From Marinobacter sp. SS5-14b (GTDB taxonomy: Bacteria; Pseudomonadota; Gammaproteobacteria; Pseudomonadales; Oleiphilaceae): a stretch of DNA of 64,000 nucleotides. The notes under the pieces were generated by a model. It saw only the letters and a list, made by a program, of their open reading frames with translations. It was not told where the DNA came from and did no database searches. Positions 16,062 to 26,705 of the stretch are shown here, one piece after another; the stretch's first letter is position 1, and every line of letters begins with the position of its first letter. The position numbers and the translations under genes were made by a program. The DNA lies in the NCBI RefSeq assembly GCF_030541005.1, contig NZ_JASSVM010000001.1, forward strand, positions 62,001 to 126,000, written 5' to 3'.

Positions 16062-19000
16062 ATGAGAGCACTGATCGCTGCGGCGATGGACCGAAGCCGC
16101 ACCACCTTGCTGACCTTTCTGTTTCTTCTGCTGGGCGGTATGGCGGCCTACCAGGTGATTCCCAAGGAATCCAATCCGGACGTCACTATCCCGATGATCT
16201 ATGTGGCCATGACTCTGGATGGCATCAGCCCGGAGGACGCGGAACGACTTCTGGTGCGTCCCATGGAGCAGGAGCTGCGTGCCCTGGAAGGTATCAAGGA
16301 AATGCGCGGTACCGCCTCCGAGGGCCATGCCTCGGTCATGCTGGAGTTTGATGCCGGTTTTGATCCGGACAAAGCGCTGCAGGATGTTCGTGAGAAGGTC
16401 GACACTGCCCGTAGCAAGTTGCCCCAGGAGGCGGATGAGCCGCGGGTGCACGAGATTAACGTGTCGCTTTTTCCGGTGTTGTCGGTCGGCCTCTCGGGCC
16501 CGCTTTCCGAGCGCGAACTGATCACCATCGCCCGGCGCTTCCAGGATGCGATCGAAGCCATTCCTGAAGTCCTGGAAGTAGACATTGGCGGGGATCGCGA
16601 AGACCTGCTGGAAATTGTGGTAGATCCTCAGGTGCTTGAAAGCTATGGCATCGATTTTGACCAGCTGGCCGCACTGGTTACCCGCAACAACCAGCTGGTG
16701 GCCGCCGGTTCCCTGGATACCGGCAATGGCAGAATGGCACTGAAAGTGCCCGGGGTGATTGAGACGATCGAAGATGTGATGTCCATGCCCATTAAAGTGG
16801 ATGGTGACGCCGTGGTGACCTTCGGTGACGTGGCCATGCTGCAGCGCACCTTCAAGGACCCAACCGGCTTTGCCAGGATAAATGGTGAACCGGCTCTGGT
16901 TCTGGAAGTGTCGAAGCGTTCCGGAGCCAATATCATTGAAACCATTGCGCAGGTCAGGGCGCTGATTGATGAAGCCCGGCCCAGGTTGCCCGAGACGCTT
17001 GAAATCCGCTACATCATGGATCAGTCCGAGGAAGTTCGCGATATCCTGTCTGACCTGCTCAACAACGTACTGACGGCCATTGTTCTTGTGCTTATTGTGG
17101 TGATCGCGGCCATGGGCCCGCGCTCTGCTTTGCTGGTCGGCCTGACCATTCCGGGCGCATTCCTGACCGGTATTCTGGTGATCTGGGGAATGGGCTTCAC
17201 CCTCAATATTGTTGTGTTATTCAGCCTTATTCTGGTGGCCGGAATGTTGGTTGACGGAGCCATCGTTGTTTCCGAACTGGCCGACCGTAACCTGAGCGAT
17301 GGTCAGCCGGTCAAAACTGCATGGGTGGAGGCTGCATCCCGGATGGCCTGGCCGGTCATCGCCTCCACGGCGACCACGCTGGCGGTTTTCGTGCCGTTGC
17401 TGTTCTGGCCTGGCGTGGTAGGCGAGTTCATGAAGTTCCTGCCGATGACGGTTCTGATCTGCCTGATTGCGTCGTTGGCGATGGCGCTGGTGTTCCTGCC
17501 GGTTATGGGTGGTGTCAGCGGAGGTCGGCGTTCGCATCAGGATGCCACCGAAGGGCGTTTCATGGCTCTGTACCGGAATACCCTGGGTGCACTATTGCGT
17601 AGGCCCGGCCTGACCCTGCTGGGATCACTGGTGCTGATTATTATCATCTATGCAGCCTATGGCCGCTTCAATCACGGCGTTGAGTTCTTCCCCAGTGTCG
17701 AGCCGGATTCCGCCCAGGTACAAGTGCGCGCCCGCGGCGATCTGTCGATCTGGGAGCGTGATGCGATTGTTCGGGAGGTGGAGCGCCGTCTGCAGAACAT
17801 GCCGGAAGTCAAAGCCTTGTATGCCCGCTCCATGCTCACCACGGGTAATCAGATGGCACCGGATGTGATCGGGGTTTTGCAGTTTCAGTTCAACGATTGG
17901 TTCACTCGCCGTACCGCGACCGAAATACTCGACGGCTTTCGGGAACGCACCGCGGATATAGCCGGTATCGAACTGGAATTTCGCAAACAGGAAGGTGGCC
18001 CGGCGGAAGGCAAGCCGGTTGAGTTGTTGGTCAGCAGTATGGACAGCAGCCAGCTGAACGGATTTGTGGACGAGATCGAGAGCCGGATGCGTACGATTGG
18101 CGGGTTTGTTGATATTGAGGACGACCGCAGCCTGCCCGGCATTGAGTGGCGCCTGGAAGTAGACCGCGAGGCAGCAGCCCGCTTCGGTACCGATGTGCTG
18201 AGTATTGGCAGCGCGGTTCGGCTGGTCACCAATGGTCTGGTGCTGGCTACTTACCGGCCTGAGGACGTTCGGGACGAAGTCGACATTGCGGTGCGTGTGC
18301 CCAATAACTGGCGTGAGCTGGAGCACTTGCAACGGCAGACCATCAACACGCCGAGGGGCCAGGTGCCGTTGTCCGAGTTTGTGACTCTGGAGCCCGGAGA
18401 CAAAACCGGCAGCATTGTTCGGGTGGATGGCCAGCGGACCATTACCATCAAGTCGGATGTTGCGCCGGGCCGCCGGATGGATGAGTTGCTGAAAGTCTTG
18501 CAGGCAGAAATGCCCGAACCGCCAGAGGGGATTACGGTCCGTTTTGGGGGTGAAAATGAAGATCAGCAGCAGGCGTCCAACTTCCTGGCCTCCGCCTTCC
18601 TGGTGGCCATTGGCCTGATGTTGCTGATCCTGGTAACCCAGTTCAATTCCCTGTACCAGACCCTGCTGATTCTCTCTGCCATCGTGCTGTCCACCGCCGG
18701 CGTTCTGCTGGGCTTGCTGCTTAATGGCCAGTCGTTCGGCATCGTGATGGTCGGCATGGGCATTATTGCCCTGGCAGGCATTGTGGTGAACAACAACATC
18801 ATCCTGATTGACACCTTCAACCAGATGAAAAAAGAGGGCAAGGAGGCCTATGAGGCGGCGCTGGAAACCGGTTGCCTGCGCTTTCGGCCGGTGTTGCTGA
18901 CCGCCATCACCACCATACTCGGGCTGATGCCAATGGTACTGGGGATCAACGTGAACCTTCTGGAGCCTTCACTGGGCCTGGGTGCACCTTCTACCCAGTG

Positions 19001-19145
19001 GTGGATGCAACTGTCCAGTGCCATTGCCGGGGGGCTGGCTTTTGCCACGCTGTTAACGCTGTTGCTGACCCCGGCCTTGCTGGTTCTTGGGGAACGCTCG
19101 GGCCAGCGCTTCCGTGCGCTGATCAGCCGGCTTCGTCAGCCTTAG
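16062..19145 (+). CDS. RND efflux transporter, inner-membrane pump
   Basis: This 1027-residue proton-driven exporter has the usual 12 membrane spans and two large periplasmic loops. The TM4 segment reads MLVDGAIVVSEL, so the paired Asp-Asp of AcrB is Asp-Gly, as in CzcA-like pumps. TM10 has GIVVNNNIILID without the AcrB lysine. These positions leave the class (drug or lipid, versus metal) open; overall length and the absence of metal motifs favour organic substrates. The stop lies 2 bp from the convergent chemoreceptor gene. Confidence 0.9.
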   Translation: MRALIAAAMDRSRTTLLTFLFLLLGGMAAYQVIPKESNPDVTIPMIYVAMTLDGISPEDAERLLVRPMEQELRALEGIKEMRGTASEGHASVMLEFDAGFDPDKALQDVREKVDTARSKLPQEADEPRVHEINVSLFPVLSVGLSGPLSERELITIARRFQDAIEAIPEVLEVDIGGDREDLLEIVVDPQVLESYGIDFDQLAALVTRNNQLVAAGSLDTGNGRMALKVPGVIETIEDVMSMPIKVDGDAVVTFGDVAMLQRTFKDPTGFARINGEPALVLEVSKRSGANIIETIAQVRALIDEARPRLPETLEIRYIMDQSEEVRDILSDLLNNVLTAIVLVLIVVIAAMGPRSALLVGLTIPGAFLTGILVIWGMGFTLNIVVLFSLILVAGMLVDGAIVVSELADRNLSDGQPVKTAWVEAASRMAWPVIASTATTLAVFVPLLFWPGVVGEFMKFLPMTVLICLIASLAMALVFLPVMGGVSGGRRSHQDATEGRFMALYRNTLGALLRRPGLTLLGSLVLIIIIYAAYGRFNHGVEFFPSVEPDSAQVQVRARGDLSIWERDAIVREVERRLQNMPEVKALYARSMLTTGNQMAPDVIGVLQFQFNDWFTRRTATEILDGFRERTADIAGIELEFRKQEGGPAEGKPVELLVSSMDSSQLNGFVDEIESRMRTIGGFVDIEDDRSLPGIEWRLEVDREAAARFGTDVLSIGSAVRLVTNGLVLATYRPEDVRDEVDIAVRVPNNWRELEHLQRQTINTPRGQVPLSEFVTLEPGDKTGSIVRVDGQRTITIKSDVAPGRRMDELLKVLQAEMPEPPEGITVRFGGENEDQQQASNFLASAFLVAIGLMLLILVTQFNSLYQTLLILSAIVLSTAGVLLGLLLNGQSFGIVMVGMGIIALAGIVVNNNIILIDTFNQMKKEGKEAYEAALETGCLRFRPVLLTAITTILGLMPMVLGINVNLLEPSLGLGAPSTQWWMQLSSAIAGGLAFATLLTLLLTPALLVLGERSGQRFRALISRLRQP

Positions 19146-19147
19146 AC

Positions 19148-20773
19148 TCAGTGGCGAATGCGGCCGGCCAGTTCCTGGGCTTTTCCGGCCATGGCTTCCA
19201 GTTCCGGGACGGTGCGCAGGTTGTCTTCCGCAGCCTGGTGCATGGCTTCCGAGATTTCTGCCACTTCAGTTACGTTGCGGTTGATGTCTTCGCTAACACT
19301 GGTCTGCTCTTCCGCGGCGGTCGCTACCTGAGTGGTAGCATCGTTGACACTGACCATCCGCTGGGTGATGTCCGCCAGGGTCTGACGAACGGCATCCACC
19401 GAATCGCTGCTTTCTTTGGCAACCACTTCTGACGCCTGCATGTATTCGGTGGCATCTTTGGAGCCGGTCTGAATGCTGGCGATGATCTGGTCAATCTCGA
19501 CTGTCGAAGCCTGGGTTTTCGCGGCCAGGTTTCGCACCTCATCGGCAACCACCGCAAACCCGCGGCCTGCTTCGCCCGCCCGGGCAGCCTCAATGGCGGC
19601 GTTCAGGGCCAGCAGGTTGGTCTGATCGGCAATTTCACGAATCACCCGCATGACATCACCCACGCGCTGACCGCTGCGAGCCAGGTCGGCCACGGTTTCC
19701 GCCGAGCTGCGAATCTGGTCAGTCAGCCGGTTCATGCTGGTCACTGCCTGATTGATCTGGCTGTCCGCGTGGCGGGTCTGATTGGTGGTTTCATCCACTT
19801 GGCTGGCGACCGAAGCGGCATGGTGGGCAACATCCTGGGCGGTAGCCGACATTTCATTCATGGCGGTAGCAATCTGGTCAATGCGCTGATGGGCCTGGTC
19901 AGATTGTGACGACACCGCATCCGCATTGGCGCGGATCATCGCTCCGGTTTGCGCCAATTGTTCGGCGTTGTGCGTCATCAGCTCACCAGTATCCGACAGG
20001 AACCGGTGTAACGCCCGGGCGGTGTCGGCCAGTCGGCCGAGTTCGTCCGGTCGCTTCAGGGTGACGGGATCAGACAGGTCACCTGTGCCAATTTTGTCCA
20101 GTTTGACGATCAGCTCCTGGGTCGGGCGCACGACAGAACGAACAAGAACCAGCAGGCAAGCCAGGGTGCCGAGTACAATGGCGGCCAGCAGCAGACTGCC
20201 CATCAACCAGGTGTCAGATGCCGAGCTGTCGCGCAGGTCGGCTGACTGCGCTACGGCGTAGTCACGGATACTCGTTGCCGCTTCGTCAATGAGCTTGGCA
20301 GGTTCCCGGTCAATGCCTGCAACGGCCTGGTCGCCAGCACTGTGCGAGTAGCCGGAAGCGACGAAATCCTGGAAACCGTCCCGGTAGGCTTCGCCCATGT
20401 CCCGATGCGCTTTCTTGAAACGCTGCATCAGGGATTTGGCGTCTTCATCGGTGAGCCGGGGAACCAGTCGGTCCAGCTTCTGCTGAATGTTGGCCTCCAT
20501 ATTTTGGAAGCTGCGCCAGTACTTCTCGCGCTGACCGGTATCGGCACCACGAATGAGCACGTTTTTCCATTCCTGAACCTGGGTTTTGAAGTCGCTCAGG
20601 ATGTCTTGAGCTTCCAACGCCTGCACCATTTCTTCGCTGACCAGGTGGTCGTAACGAGTCTGGGTGCTCAGTGAACTGTTGAAATAGACACCAGCCACCG
20701 CGGCGATCAGCACGTTGGCAAGCACAACAATGGTGAGAATCCGGTTCAGGATGCTTTTTGAGTACCAGGGCAT
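19148..20773 (-). CDS. Methyl-accepting chemotaxis protein
   Basis: This 541-residue chemoreceptor has TM1 (about 14-33), a periplasmic helical bundle of about 155 residues, TM2 ([22 protein letters not shown]), HAMP, and a cytoplasmic signalling coiled coil. The hairpin tip has the universal [22 protein letters not shown] block. The start at 20773 is preferred because AGGA lies nine bases upstream and the membrane anchor follows directly. An upstream in-frame start at 20995 would add 74 residues of unlikely sequence and overlap truC. No CheA/CheW genes are nearby. Confidence 0.92.
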   Translation of the reverse strand: MPWYSKSILNRILTIVVLANVLIAAVAGVYFNSSLSTQTRYDHLVSEEMVQALEAQDILSDFKTQVQEWKNVLIRGADTGQREKYWRSFQNMEANIQQKLDRLVPRLTDEDAKSLMQRFKKAHRDMGEAYRDGFQDFVASGYSHSAGDQAVAGIDREPAKLIDEAATSIRDYAVAQSADLRDSSASDTWLMGSLLLAAIVLGTLACLLVLVRSVVRPTQELIVKLDKIGTGDLSDPVTLKRPDELGRLADTARALHRFLSDTGELMTHNAEQLAQTGAMIRANADAVSSQSDQAHQRIDQIATAMNEMSATAQDVAHHAASVASQVDETTNQTRHADSQINQAVTSMNRLTDQIRSSAETVADLARSGQRVGDVMRVIREIADQTNLLALNAAIEAARAGEAGRGFAVVADEVRNLAAKTQASTVEIDQIIASIQTGSKDATEYMQASEVVAKESSDSVDAVRQTLADITQRMVSVNDATTQVATAAEEQTSVSEDINRNVTEVAEISEAMHQAAEDNLRTVPELEAMAGKAQELAGRIRH

Positions 20774-20874
20774 TGGACGGAGTCCTGTTTCAGGTCGGTT
20801 TAGAGCGGTATGATCCGGAGGTCCGGAACGGGCAGTCATTATCTGCCTCTGAGTCACACTATTATCGGCCATGC

Positions 20875-21615
20875 ATGACAATACTGAACCCTCTGCGGGA
20901 AATTTATAGTGATCAGTGGCTGCTGGCAGTCCACAAGCCCTCTGGCTTGCTGGTGCATCGCAGCCCGATCGACAAACATGAAACCGAGTTTGCACTGCAG
21001 TACGCGCGCGCCCTGAACGGTGGTGAGCATGTCTACCCGGTGCACCGGCTGGACCGCCCGACGTCCGGCCTTCTGCTGTTTGCCAGAGACCCCGATACCG
21101 CCAGAGCGATGGGGCAGGCCTTCATGGCGGGGGAAGTGGCGAAAACCTATCTGGCGATGGTGCGGGGCTGGGCGCCGGAAGCTGGCATCATCGACCACCC
21201 CCTGAGGGATGAACCGGAAGATCGGCGCCTGAGAGGGCAGGAGCAACCCGTAAGGGAGGCGCTGACTCATTTCCGGAGGCTGGCCACCACGGAAATTCCC
21301 GTGGCAATCGAAGGCTATCCTACCAGTCGCTACAGCCTTGTTGAGCTGTTTCCGAAAACCGGCCGCAAACACCAGTTGCGGCGCCATATGAAACACATCA
21401 ATCACCCGATCATTGGTGATGCCAATCATGGCCGTGGCCGGCATAACCGGTATTTTGCCGAACGCTTCGGGCAGGGCAGGTTGATGTTGGCGGCCATCGC
21501 AATGGCGTTTAACCATCCAGTCACGGGGGAGCCGGTCAGATTAGATGCGCAGCCGGAGCCGAGTTTCGTGACCGTGCTGGGCATATTCCCCGATTCCGGA
21601 GTCGTTCTGACATAA
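20875..21615 (+). CDS. truC: tRNA pseudouridine(65) synthase
   Basis: This 246-residue RluA-family enzyme closely follows E. coli TruC along its length, with [10 protein letters not shown], catalytic D60 in HRLDRPTSG, and [22 protein letters not shown]. TruC makes pseudouridine at position 65 of certain tRNAs. Its start ATG 20875 is followed by [10 protein letters not shown], where the family begins. A longer upstream frame to 20758 overlaps the divergent chemoreceptor start and is not favoured. Confidence 0.93.
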   Translation: MTILNPLREIYSDQWLLAVHKPSGLLVHRSPIDKHETEFALQYARALNGGEHVYPVHRLDRPTSGLLLFARDPDTARAMGQAFMAGEVAKTYLAMVRGWAPEAGIIDHPLRDEPEDRRLRGQEQPVREALTHFRRLATTEIPVAIEGYPTSRYSLVELFPKTGRKHQLRRHMKHINHPIIGDANHGRGRHNRYFAERFGQGRLMLAAIAMAFNHPVTGEPVRLDAQPEPSFVTVLGIFPDSGVVLT

Positions 21616-21753
21616 ATAGCTCAGTCGTGGCACTGCTTCTGTATCTTTTTATGTCATTTTGCGTCGATTGGTTCTGGCGGACTGTGCTCCCAGGCGGTTT
21701 GGTGCATACTCAGGCCTAAAGATATAAAAAAAATCAATAATCCGGGGCACACA

Positions 21754-23637
21754 GTGAACAGACTCGCACTTCTGCTGGCATTCGCGCTATCACTTTTGGT
21801 ACCCAACGCTGCTTTGGCTGAGTCTGCCGTTTGGGGCAAGCACTCCAAGCGCCTGGAACTTTCACAGTTTGTTAACTACTGGGTGGAAAGCGGAGACGTG
21901 TCCGTTGAGGACGTCCGTTCGTTGCCTGAAACCGCGTGGACCCATAACGGCAACGACAGCGTTAGCCTTGGCTACGGGAGCGAGGCCTATTGGTTCCGGG
22001 TCCAATTGAGCAATTCGTTGGCGGTGGAAGCCATCAACTTTCTGGAAATCGGTTATCCGGTTCTCGACCAAATAACCTTCTATTCGGCGTCTTCAGACGG
22101 CCTGTCGCAACCGCTTGTGTTGGGCGATAAGCAGCCGTTCTACGATCGACCGGTTCACCACCGGAATTTTATTATTCCCATGGTCCTTGCCCCGGACGAG
22201 ACGACAACGATCCTTATCCGCGTTGCCACCACCAGTTCTATGCAGTTGCCACTGACGCTCTGGGATCAGGATGCCTTCTATGCCGCTGAGCAAGGCCGGA
22301 GTTTGTTTGAGGGGATCTACTACGGCATTGTACTGGTGATGATCCTCTATAATCTCTTTGTATTCATGGCGGTTGGCGAACGTAACTTTCTCTATTACGT
22401 CGGATACATTGCCGCTATGCCGTTGTTCCTGGCATGCCTGCATGGTGTGGCGTTTCAGTTTCTTTGGCCAGAGGCGACCTGGTGGAACGACCAGTCGATC
22501 ATCGTTTTTCTGAATCTTGTGGTGTTTTTCGGCGGCGCGTTCAGCATCAGCTTTATCAACGTCACCCGGGAAAACCATCCCTGGCTCAACCGCTGGACAA
22601 TGGCGATGGTCATGATCGCCGGTATGCTCTCAGCCGCGGGATTGTTCATTCCTTATCAGCATATGATTCTGCCTTCCATCCTGGTGGCGTTTGTCGGCTG
22701 CTCCACCATGCTGCTATTGAGTGTCGTGCGATGGGTCAAGAAAGATCCCGCCGCCCGCTATTACACCGTGGCCTGGGTGTTTATGTTGTTCGGTGGCATC
22801 GTGCTGGCGCTGAGCAAGTTCACGATGTTGCCGCGCAATTTGCTGACGGAAAACGCCACACAGGTGGGTTCGGCGCTGGGCGTTATTCTGCTGTCAATTG
22901 CTCTGGCTGACCGCCTGAACCGCGAGAAGAAAAAAGCCTTTGCAGCTCAGCAGCGGCTGTTGCGTGAAGAGCGGAAGGCTCGACTTGCCCAGGAAAAGTC
23001 CCTGAACATCCAGCGCGAAGCCAATGCGTTGCTGGAAGCACGGGTGCAAGAACGCACCCGTGATCTGGAAGCACTGAATGAACAGTTGCTGGAACTGAAT
23101 GCCAAAGACCCCCTGACCAATCTGAAAAACCGGGGGCATTTTGATAAAACCTTCCAGTCTGCAGTGGTTCACGCATACCGGTTTGAAGAGATGCTGTCAT
23201 TGCTGGTGCTGGATATTGACCACTTCAAGAAGTTCAACGACACCTATGGCCACCTGGTGGGCGACGATTGCCTGCAGATGGTTGCCAAGTGCGTAAAAGA
23301 CCATGTTACTCGGCCACAGGATCTTGCCGCTCGTTACGGCGGTGAAGAATTTGTCGTATTGTTGCCAGATACACCTGAAGAGGGCGCGCTCCGTGTTGCA
23401 GAGCGCATTCGTCGAGAGATTGAAAAAACAGCGTTCCGGGTGTCCGGAGAGATACTTCACCTGACCGTCAGCATTGGGGTATGCAGTGCATCGCCCGCCC
23501 GGGCCGATGCCACCAAAGACCTTTTTGCCCGCGCTGACAGCGCCCTCTATGCCGCCAAGGAACAAGGTCGGAACCGGGTTGTAGCCTGCAGCAGTGATAG
23601 CAGTGATGATCCTGCTATGACTGCTGCACTGGCCTGA
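21754..23637 (+). CDS. 7TMR-DISM diguanylate cyclase
   Basis: This 627-residue inner-membrane protein begins at GTG 21754. A signal peptide (residues 1-23, ending NAALA-E) leads to a periplasmic 7TMR-DISM extracellular domain, then seven membrane segments (about 185-385), a coiled coil (about 390-460) and a GGDEF domain. The active site is GGEEF (529-533), with an intact inhibitory I-site RPQD (520-523). It should therefore make cyclic di-GMP and be subject to product inhibition. The sensed ligand is unknown; DISM extracellular domains are often carbohydrate-binding-like. It is convergent with the amidase gene, with a 9-bp gap. Confidence 0.93.
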   Translation: MNRLALLLAFALSLLVPNAALAESAVWGKHSKRLELSQFVNYWVESGDVSVEDVRSLPETAWTHNGNDSVSLGYGSEAYWFRVQLSNSLAVEAINFLEIGYPVLDQITFYSASSDGLSQPLVLGDKQPFYDRPVHHRNFIIPMVLAPDETTTILIRVATTSSMQLPLTLWDQDAFYAAEQGRSLFEGIYYGIVLVMILYNLFVFMAVGERNFLYYVGYIAAMPLFLACLHGVAFQFLWPEATWWNDQSIIVFLNLVVFFGGAFSISFINVTRENHPWLNRWTMAMVMIAGMLSAAGLFIPYQHMILPSILVAFVGCSTMLLLSVVRWVKKDPAARYYTVAWVFMLFGGIVLALSKFTMLPRNLLTENATQVGSALGVILLSIALADRLNREKKKAFAAQQRLLREERKARLAQEKSLNIQREANALLEARVQERTRDLEALNEQLLELNAKDPLTNLKNRGHFDKTFQSAVVHAYRFEEMLSLLVLDIDHFKKFNDTYGHLVGDDCLQMVAKCVKDHVTRPQDLAARYGGEEFVVLLPDTPEEGALRVAERIRREIEKTAFRVSGEILHLTVSIGVCSASPARADATKDLFARADSALYAAKEQGRNRVVACSSDSSDDPAMTAALA

Positions 23638-23646
23638 GGCTTAAGC

Positions 23647-25074
23647 TCAGTAGCCCGCCAGGGAGGGCCAGCTCTGCTCTGCTTCGAGCAGGTAGGCGAT
23701 TTCGAGCAAGGTGCGCTCATCACCATGGCGCCCCATGAACTGAACCGATATGGGCAGATTGTTTTCGGTTAAGCCCATGGGCACCGAGATCGCCGGTGCG
23801 CCGGTGGCGTTGGCGAGGGGGGTAAAGTTGACGTACTGCATCAGCCTTTCAAACAGCGTGTCGAAGGGCACGGTGGGGCTCAGGTAGCCGAGCGGTGGTG
23901 TGGTGTGGGCCAGTACCGGTGTCAGAACTGCATCGTATCCTGCCATTTCCCTGGCGTAGTCGTGCCAGGATCGTTTCAGCCGCCAGATAGCCGCAGGTAA
24001 TCGCCAGATCTGCTTTCGCATCATGCGGTCCAACCCGTTGGTCAGGCCGTCTACCTTTCGTTTGTCAAAATCGGGGTGCAGGAGTTTACGACCCTGAAGC
24101 TTGAGGCCGAAGGCGAGCATGCCCCAATACAAGGCAAAGTCATCCGGAAACGACTTGGCTACGGGAACCGCCATGGGCTCCACAATGTGACCGGCCTTTT
24201 CCAGCTGCCTGGCCGTTTGTTCAACGGTGAGCCGGGTTTCGGCGTCGGTTGGATAGCCGTTGATGGAATCCAGTACCAGGCCGATGCGGAGTTGTTTGTG
24301 ACCCGGCCCGTGAACCTGGCCAACTTCAGGCAGTTTCGGGTTGTGAAAATACTGTTCGGCGTAGGCGATAAAAGCCGCGCTGTCGCGCACAGAGCGAGTG
24401 ACCACGCCATCGCTCACAATATTCACGGGCAGGGTTTTGGCAGCTTCATTATCGACAACCCGCCCGCGGGTGGGCTTCAACCCGATCAGGCCGCAACAGG
24501 CGGCGGGAATGCGTATGGAGCCCCCACCATCGTTGGCATGGGCAATGGGTACTACGCCGGCCGCCACCATGGCGGCAGCACCGCCGGAAGATGCGCCGCA
24601 GGAATAGGCCAGATTCCAGGGATTGCGGGTGGGTTGCCCGTGGGCCGGTTCGGTCGTCGCGTTGAAACCGAATTCCGGCATGCTGCTTTTGCCCAGGCAC
24701 AGGTAACCCTGCGCCAGCATCTGCTCGGCGAAGGGGCTGGTCTTGCTGGCGAGCTGGCGCGGAACGGCGGCGGAGCCATGGCCGGTGGGCAGTCCTTTGA
24801 CGTCGGTATTATCTTTGATAAAGGTCGGAACGCCAGCGAAGGGCGCGTCTGATGATGCCAACTTTGCAGCCTGTGCAAGGGCGCCATCGTAAGCTTCTGC
24901 GACCACTCCATTGAGTGTGACCTGAGCCAGCCTGGACCGTTCGATCGCTGCGCTGACAACGTCCAAGGCGGATACCTCACCACTTCGGATTCTTGCCGCA
25001 ACCTCGGTGGCATCTGATGCCCCGAGCGCATCATCCCGAAAACAATTGAAGGAGGCAGGCTGAATAAAGTCCAT
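23647..25074 (-). CDS. Amidase signature family hydrolase
   Basis: This 475-residue protein has the amidase signature Ser-Ser-Lys triad: lysine in TFIKDNTDVKG, the cis-serine and nucleophile in CGASSGG and GGGSIRIPAACCG. Members hydrolyse amides or act as GatA; no gatB or gatC is nearby and the sequence lacks clear GatA features, so this is likely a catabolic or detoxifying amidase of unknown substrate. Start ATG 25074 follows GGAG by six bases. An upstream in-frame start at 25134 is possible but has weaker signals. Confidence 0.88.
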   Translation of the reverse strand: MDFIQPASFNCFRDDALGASDATEVAARIRSGEVSALDVVSAAIERSRLAQVTLNGVVAEAYDGALAQAAKLASSDAPFAGVPTFIKDNTDVKGLPTGHGSAAVPRQLASKTSPFAEQMLAQGYLCLGKSSMPEFGFNATTEPAHGQPTRNPWNLAYSCGASSGGAAAMVAAGVVPIAHANDGGGSIRIPAACCGLIGLKPTRGRVVDNEAAKTLPVNIVSDGVVTRSVRDSAAFIAYAEQYFHNPKLPEVGQVHGPGHKQLRIGLVLDSINGYPTDAETRLTVEQTARQLEKAGHIVEPMAVPVAKSFPDDFALYWGMLAFGLKLQGRKLLHPDFDKRKVDGLTNGLDRMMRKQIWRLPAAIWRLKRSWHDYAREMAGYDAVLTPVLAHTTPPLGYLSPTVPFDTLFERLMQYVNFTPLANATGAPAISVPMGLTENNLPISVQFMGRHGDERTLLEIAYLLEAEQSWPSLAGY

Positions 25075-25259
25075 TCGATACTCCAGGCGGTCAGTTAGCC
25101 TCAAACCATAACCCAGCTTCAAACGTGATGACATGTCATTTTGGGTATGGCGTCACAGTGTGCCGCGTTGCTTCCATAATAATGTTTGATCAGCATCACT
25201 TTTAATCACTTGTGCCAGGCCGTAAGCTGTCCTCCGATTTGTTGACCCCAGAAAGAACC

Positions 25260-25865
25260 ATGCATGTGATCGAGCCCGCTGTCCGAGTGTTTCTCGGCAT
25301 TTATTTTTTGATGATTGGACTTCAGTTCAGCGCCAGAACCCTGGGGTTGTATGCGCGCCTGGGCTTTTCCCATATTCATTACGGTCGGCGGGGAAGAGCC
25401 ACCTGGTGGCACCGGCATACCTTCAATATGTTTAGGGCGGCGATTCTGCTGGTGTGTGTGGTTCGCATCTTTGCAGATATCGATGCCTGGCTGGGTGTTT
25501 TCCCCTGGCTTTATTATTGGCCGATATTGCTGGCGGGTATGGTGTTGATGATGGCGGCCTTCGCCTCAGTGAATTACCTTCAGGCGTACATGCACGATGA
25601 CTGGCGTTCGGGTATTGATCCGGAAAACAGGGGCCGCCTGTTGACTGCGGGCCCCTTTGCCAGAAGCCGAAACCCGCTGTTTCTGGCGGTAATGGCGGGC
25701 CAGCTTGGGTTCTTTCTGGCACTGCCGAGTGTCTTCTCGTTGATGTGCCTGGTGGTGGGGGGGGTCGTTATCGGCCGGCAGGCCAGGGAAGAAGAGAAAG
25801 CCCTGACGTTGCGCTTTGGCGAAGACTACATGGCCTACTGCCGGCGCGTTCCTCGCTGGTTCTGA
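25260..25865 (+). CDS. Isoprenylcysteine/phospholipid methyltransferase-like membrane protein
   Basis: This 201-residue protein has three or four membrane segments. Its C-terminal block is typical of ICMT/PEMT-type methyltransferases: AGPFARSRNPLFLA, then EEEKALTLRFGEDYMAYCRRVPRWF near the end with the Glu pair and the Arg-Trp close. Substrate is unknown; bacterial members may methylate lipids or isoprenoid-like acids. Its start ATG 25260 lies in a gap of 185 bp from the divergent amidase. The stop is followed by a short hairpin (ACCGCT 25866-25871, AGCGGT 25876-25881) shared with convergent djlA. Confidence 0.78.
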   Translation: MHVIEPAVRVFLGIYFLMIGLQFSARTLGLYARLGFSHIHYGRRGRATWWHRHTFNMFRAAILLVCVVRIFADIDAWLGVFPWLYYWPILLAGMVLMMAAFASVNYLQAYMHDDWRSGIDPENRGRLLTAGPFARSRNPLFLAVMAGQLGFFLALPSVFSLMCLVVGGVVIGRQAREEEKALTLRFGEDYMAYCRRVPRWF

Positions 25866-25869
25866 ACCG

Positions 25870-26652
25870 CTACGAAGCGGTCTTCCTGGCTTCTTTGATC
25901 ACATCGTAAGCATGGCTGATTTCACGGGTACGTTCCTCCGCCATTTCCCGCATGCTTTCCGGCATGCCTCGCCCGGCCAGTTTGTCCGGGTGGTTTTCAC
26001 TCATCAGTTTGCGGTAAGCCCGCTTCAGCTCGGTATCCGAGACACTGGGCGACACTCCCAGAACTTTGTAGGCATCCTCCAATTGCTGACCGGTTGAGTA
26101 GTTGGGACTGCCTCCGGCCTGGCCCGCGTGGGCGCCGCGAAGCATGGCTTCGAGTTGGTCTACCTGGCTTTCCGGCAAACCAAGCCCCCGGGCAATGCGC
26201 ACGAGCATTTCGTGCTCGGCCGGGTGTACCACGCCGTCGGCCGCAACAGCCGATACCTGAACCTGCAGGAACATTTGCAGGAATGCCGGTTGCCGACCAG
26301 TGGACTGCAAAAATTGGTTAAGCTCGGCATCCAGATCAAAATCCGGGGATTTGCCCCGATTGAACGCGTCTCTGGCCATGGCTTTTTGTGATTCGTTCAG
26401 CCGGAACCGGGCAAACATGGTTTCCGCCATCTGAATCTCGTCCCGCGAGACCACACCATCCGCTTTGCACAGTGCGCCCATCACCGCAAACATGGATTCG
26501 ATGAAGCCGGCTTGCAGATTCTGGATTTTGCCAATCAGGCGTTGTTTTATGCGCTGGAAAAGGAAAGCGCCGATCGCCGCGCCGACCAGAAATCCTGGGA
26601 AGCGGCCGACGGCATAACCAATCAGGCCACCAAAAATAATTGCAAAAAGCAT
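25870..26652 (-). CDS. djlA: DjlA-like co-chaperone
   Basis: This 260-residue type III membrane J-protein has an N-terminal glycine-rich transmembrane segment (4-30), a TerB-like domain with two CKADG/AADG acidic motifs (about 60-165) and a C-terminal J domain with NHPDKL. It should stimulate DnaK ATPase at the inner membrane, as known for E. coli DjlA. The length and domain order match DjlA closely. The gene is followed by a convergent methyltransferase gene. Confidence 0.92.
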   Translation of the reverse strand: MLFAIIFGGLIGYAVGRFPGFLVGAAIGAFLFQRIKQRLIGKIQNLQAGFIESMFAVMGALCKADGVVSRDEIQMAETMFARFRLNESQKAMARDAFNRGKSPDFDLDAELNQFLQSTGRQPAFLQMFLQVQVSAVAADGVVHPAEHEMLVRIARGLGLPESQVDQLEAMLRGAHAGQAGGSPNYSTGQQLEDAYKVLGVSPSVSDTELKRAYRKLMSENHPDKLAGRGMPESMREMAEERTREISHAYDVIKEARKTAS

Positions 26653-26705
26653 TCATCTATCCTTCAAGTAACAATCAGTATCGGGAATATACGGGTTTTT
26701 CGCGG

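Noticed and set aside
20773..20995. An N-terminal extension of the chemoreceptor and a matching extension of truC
   Set aside because: The two would overlap on opposite strands; internal starts with family-typical beginnings are better.
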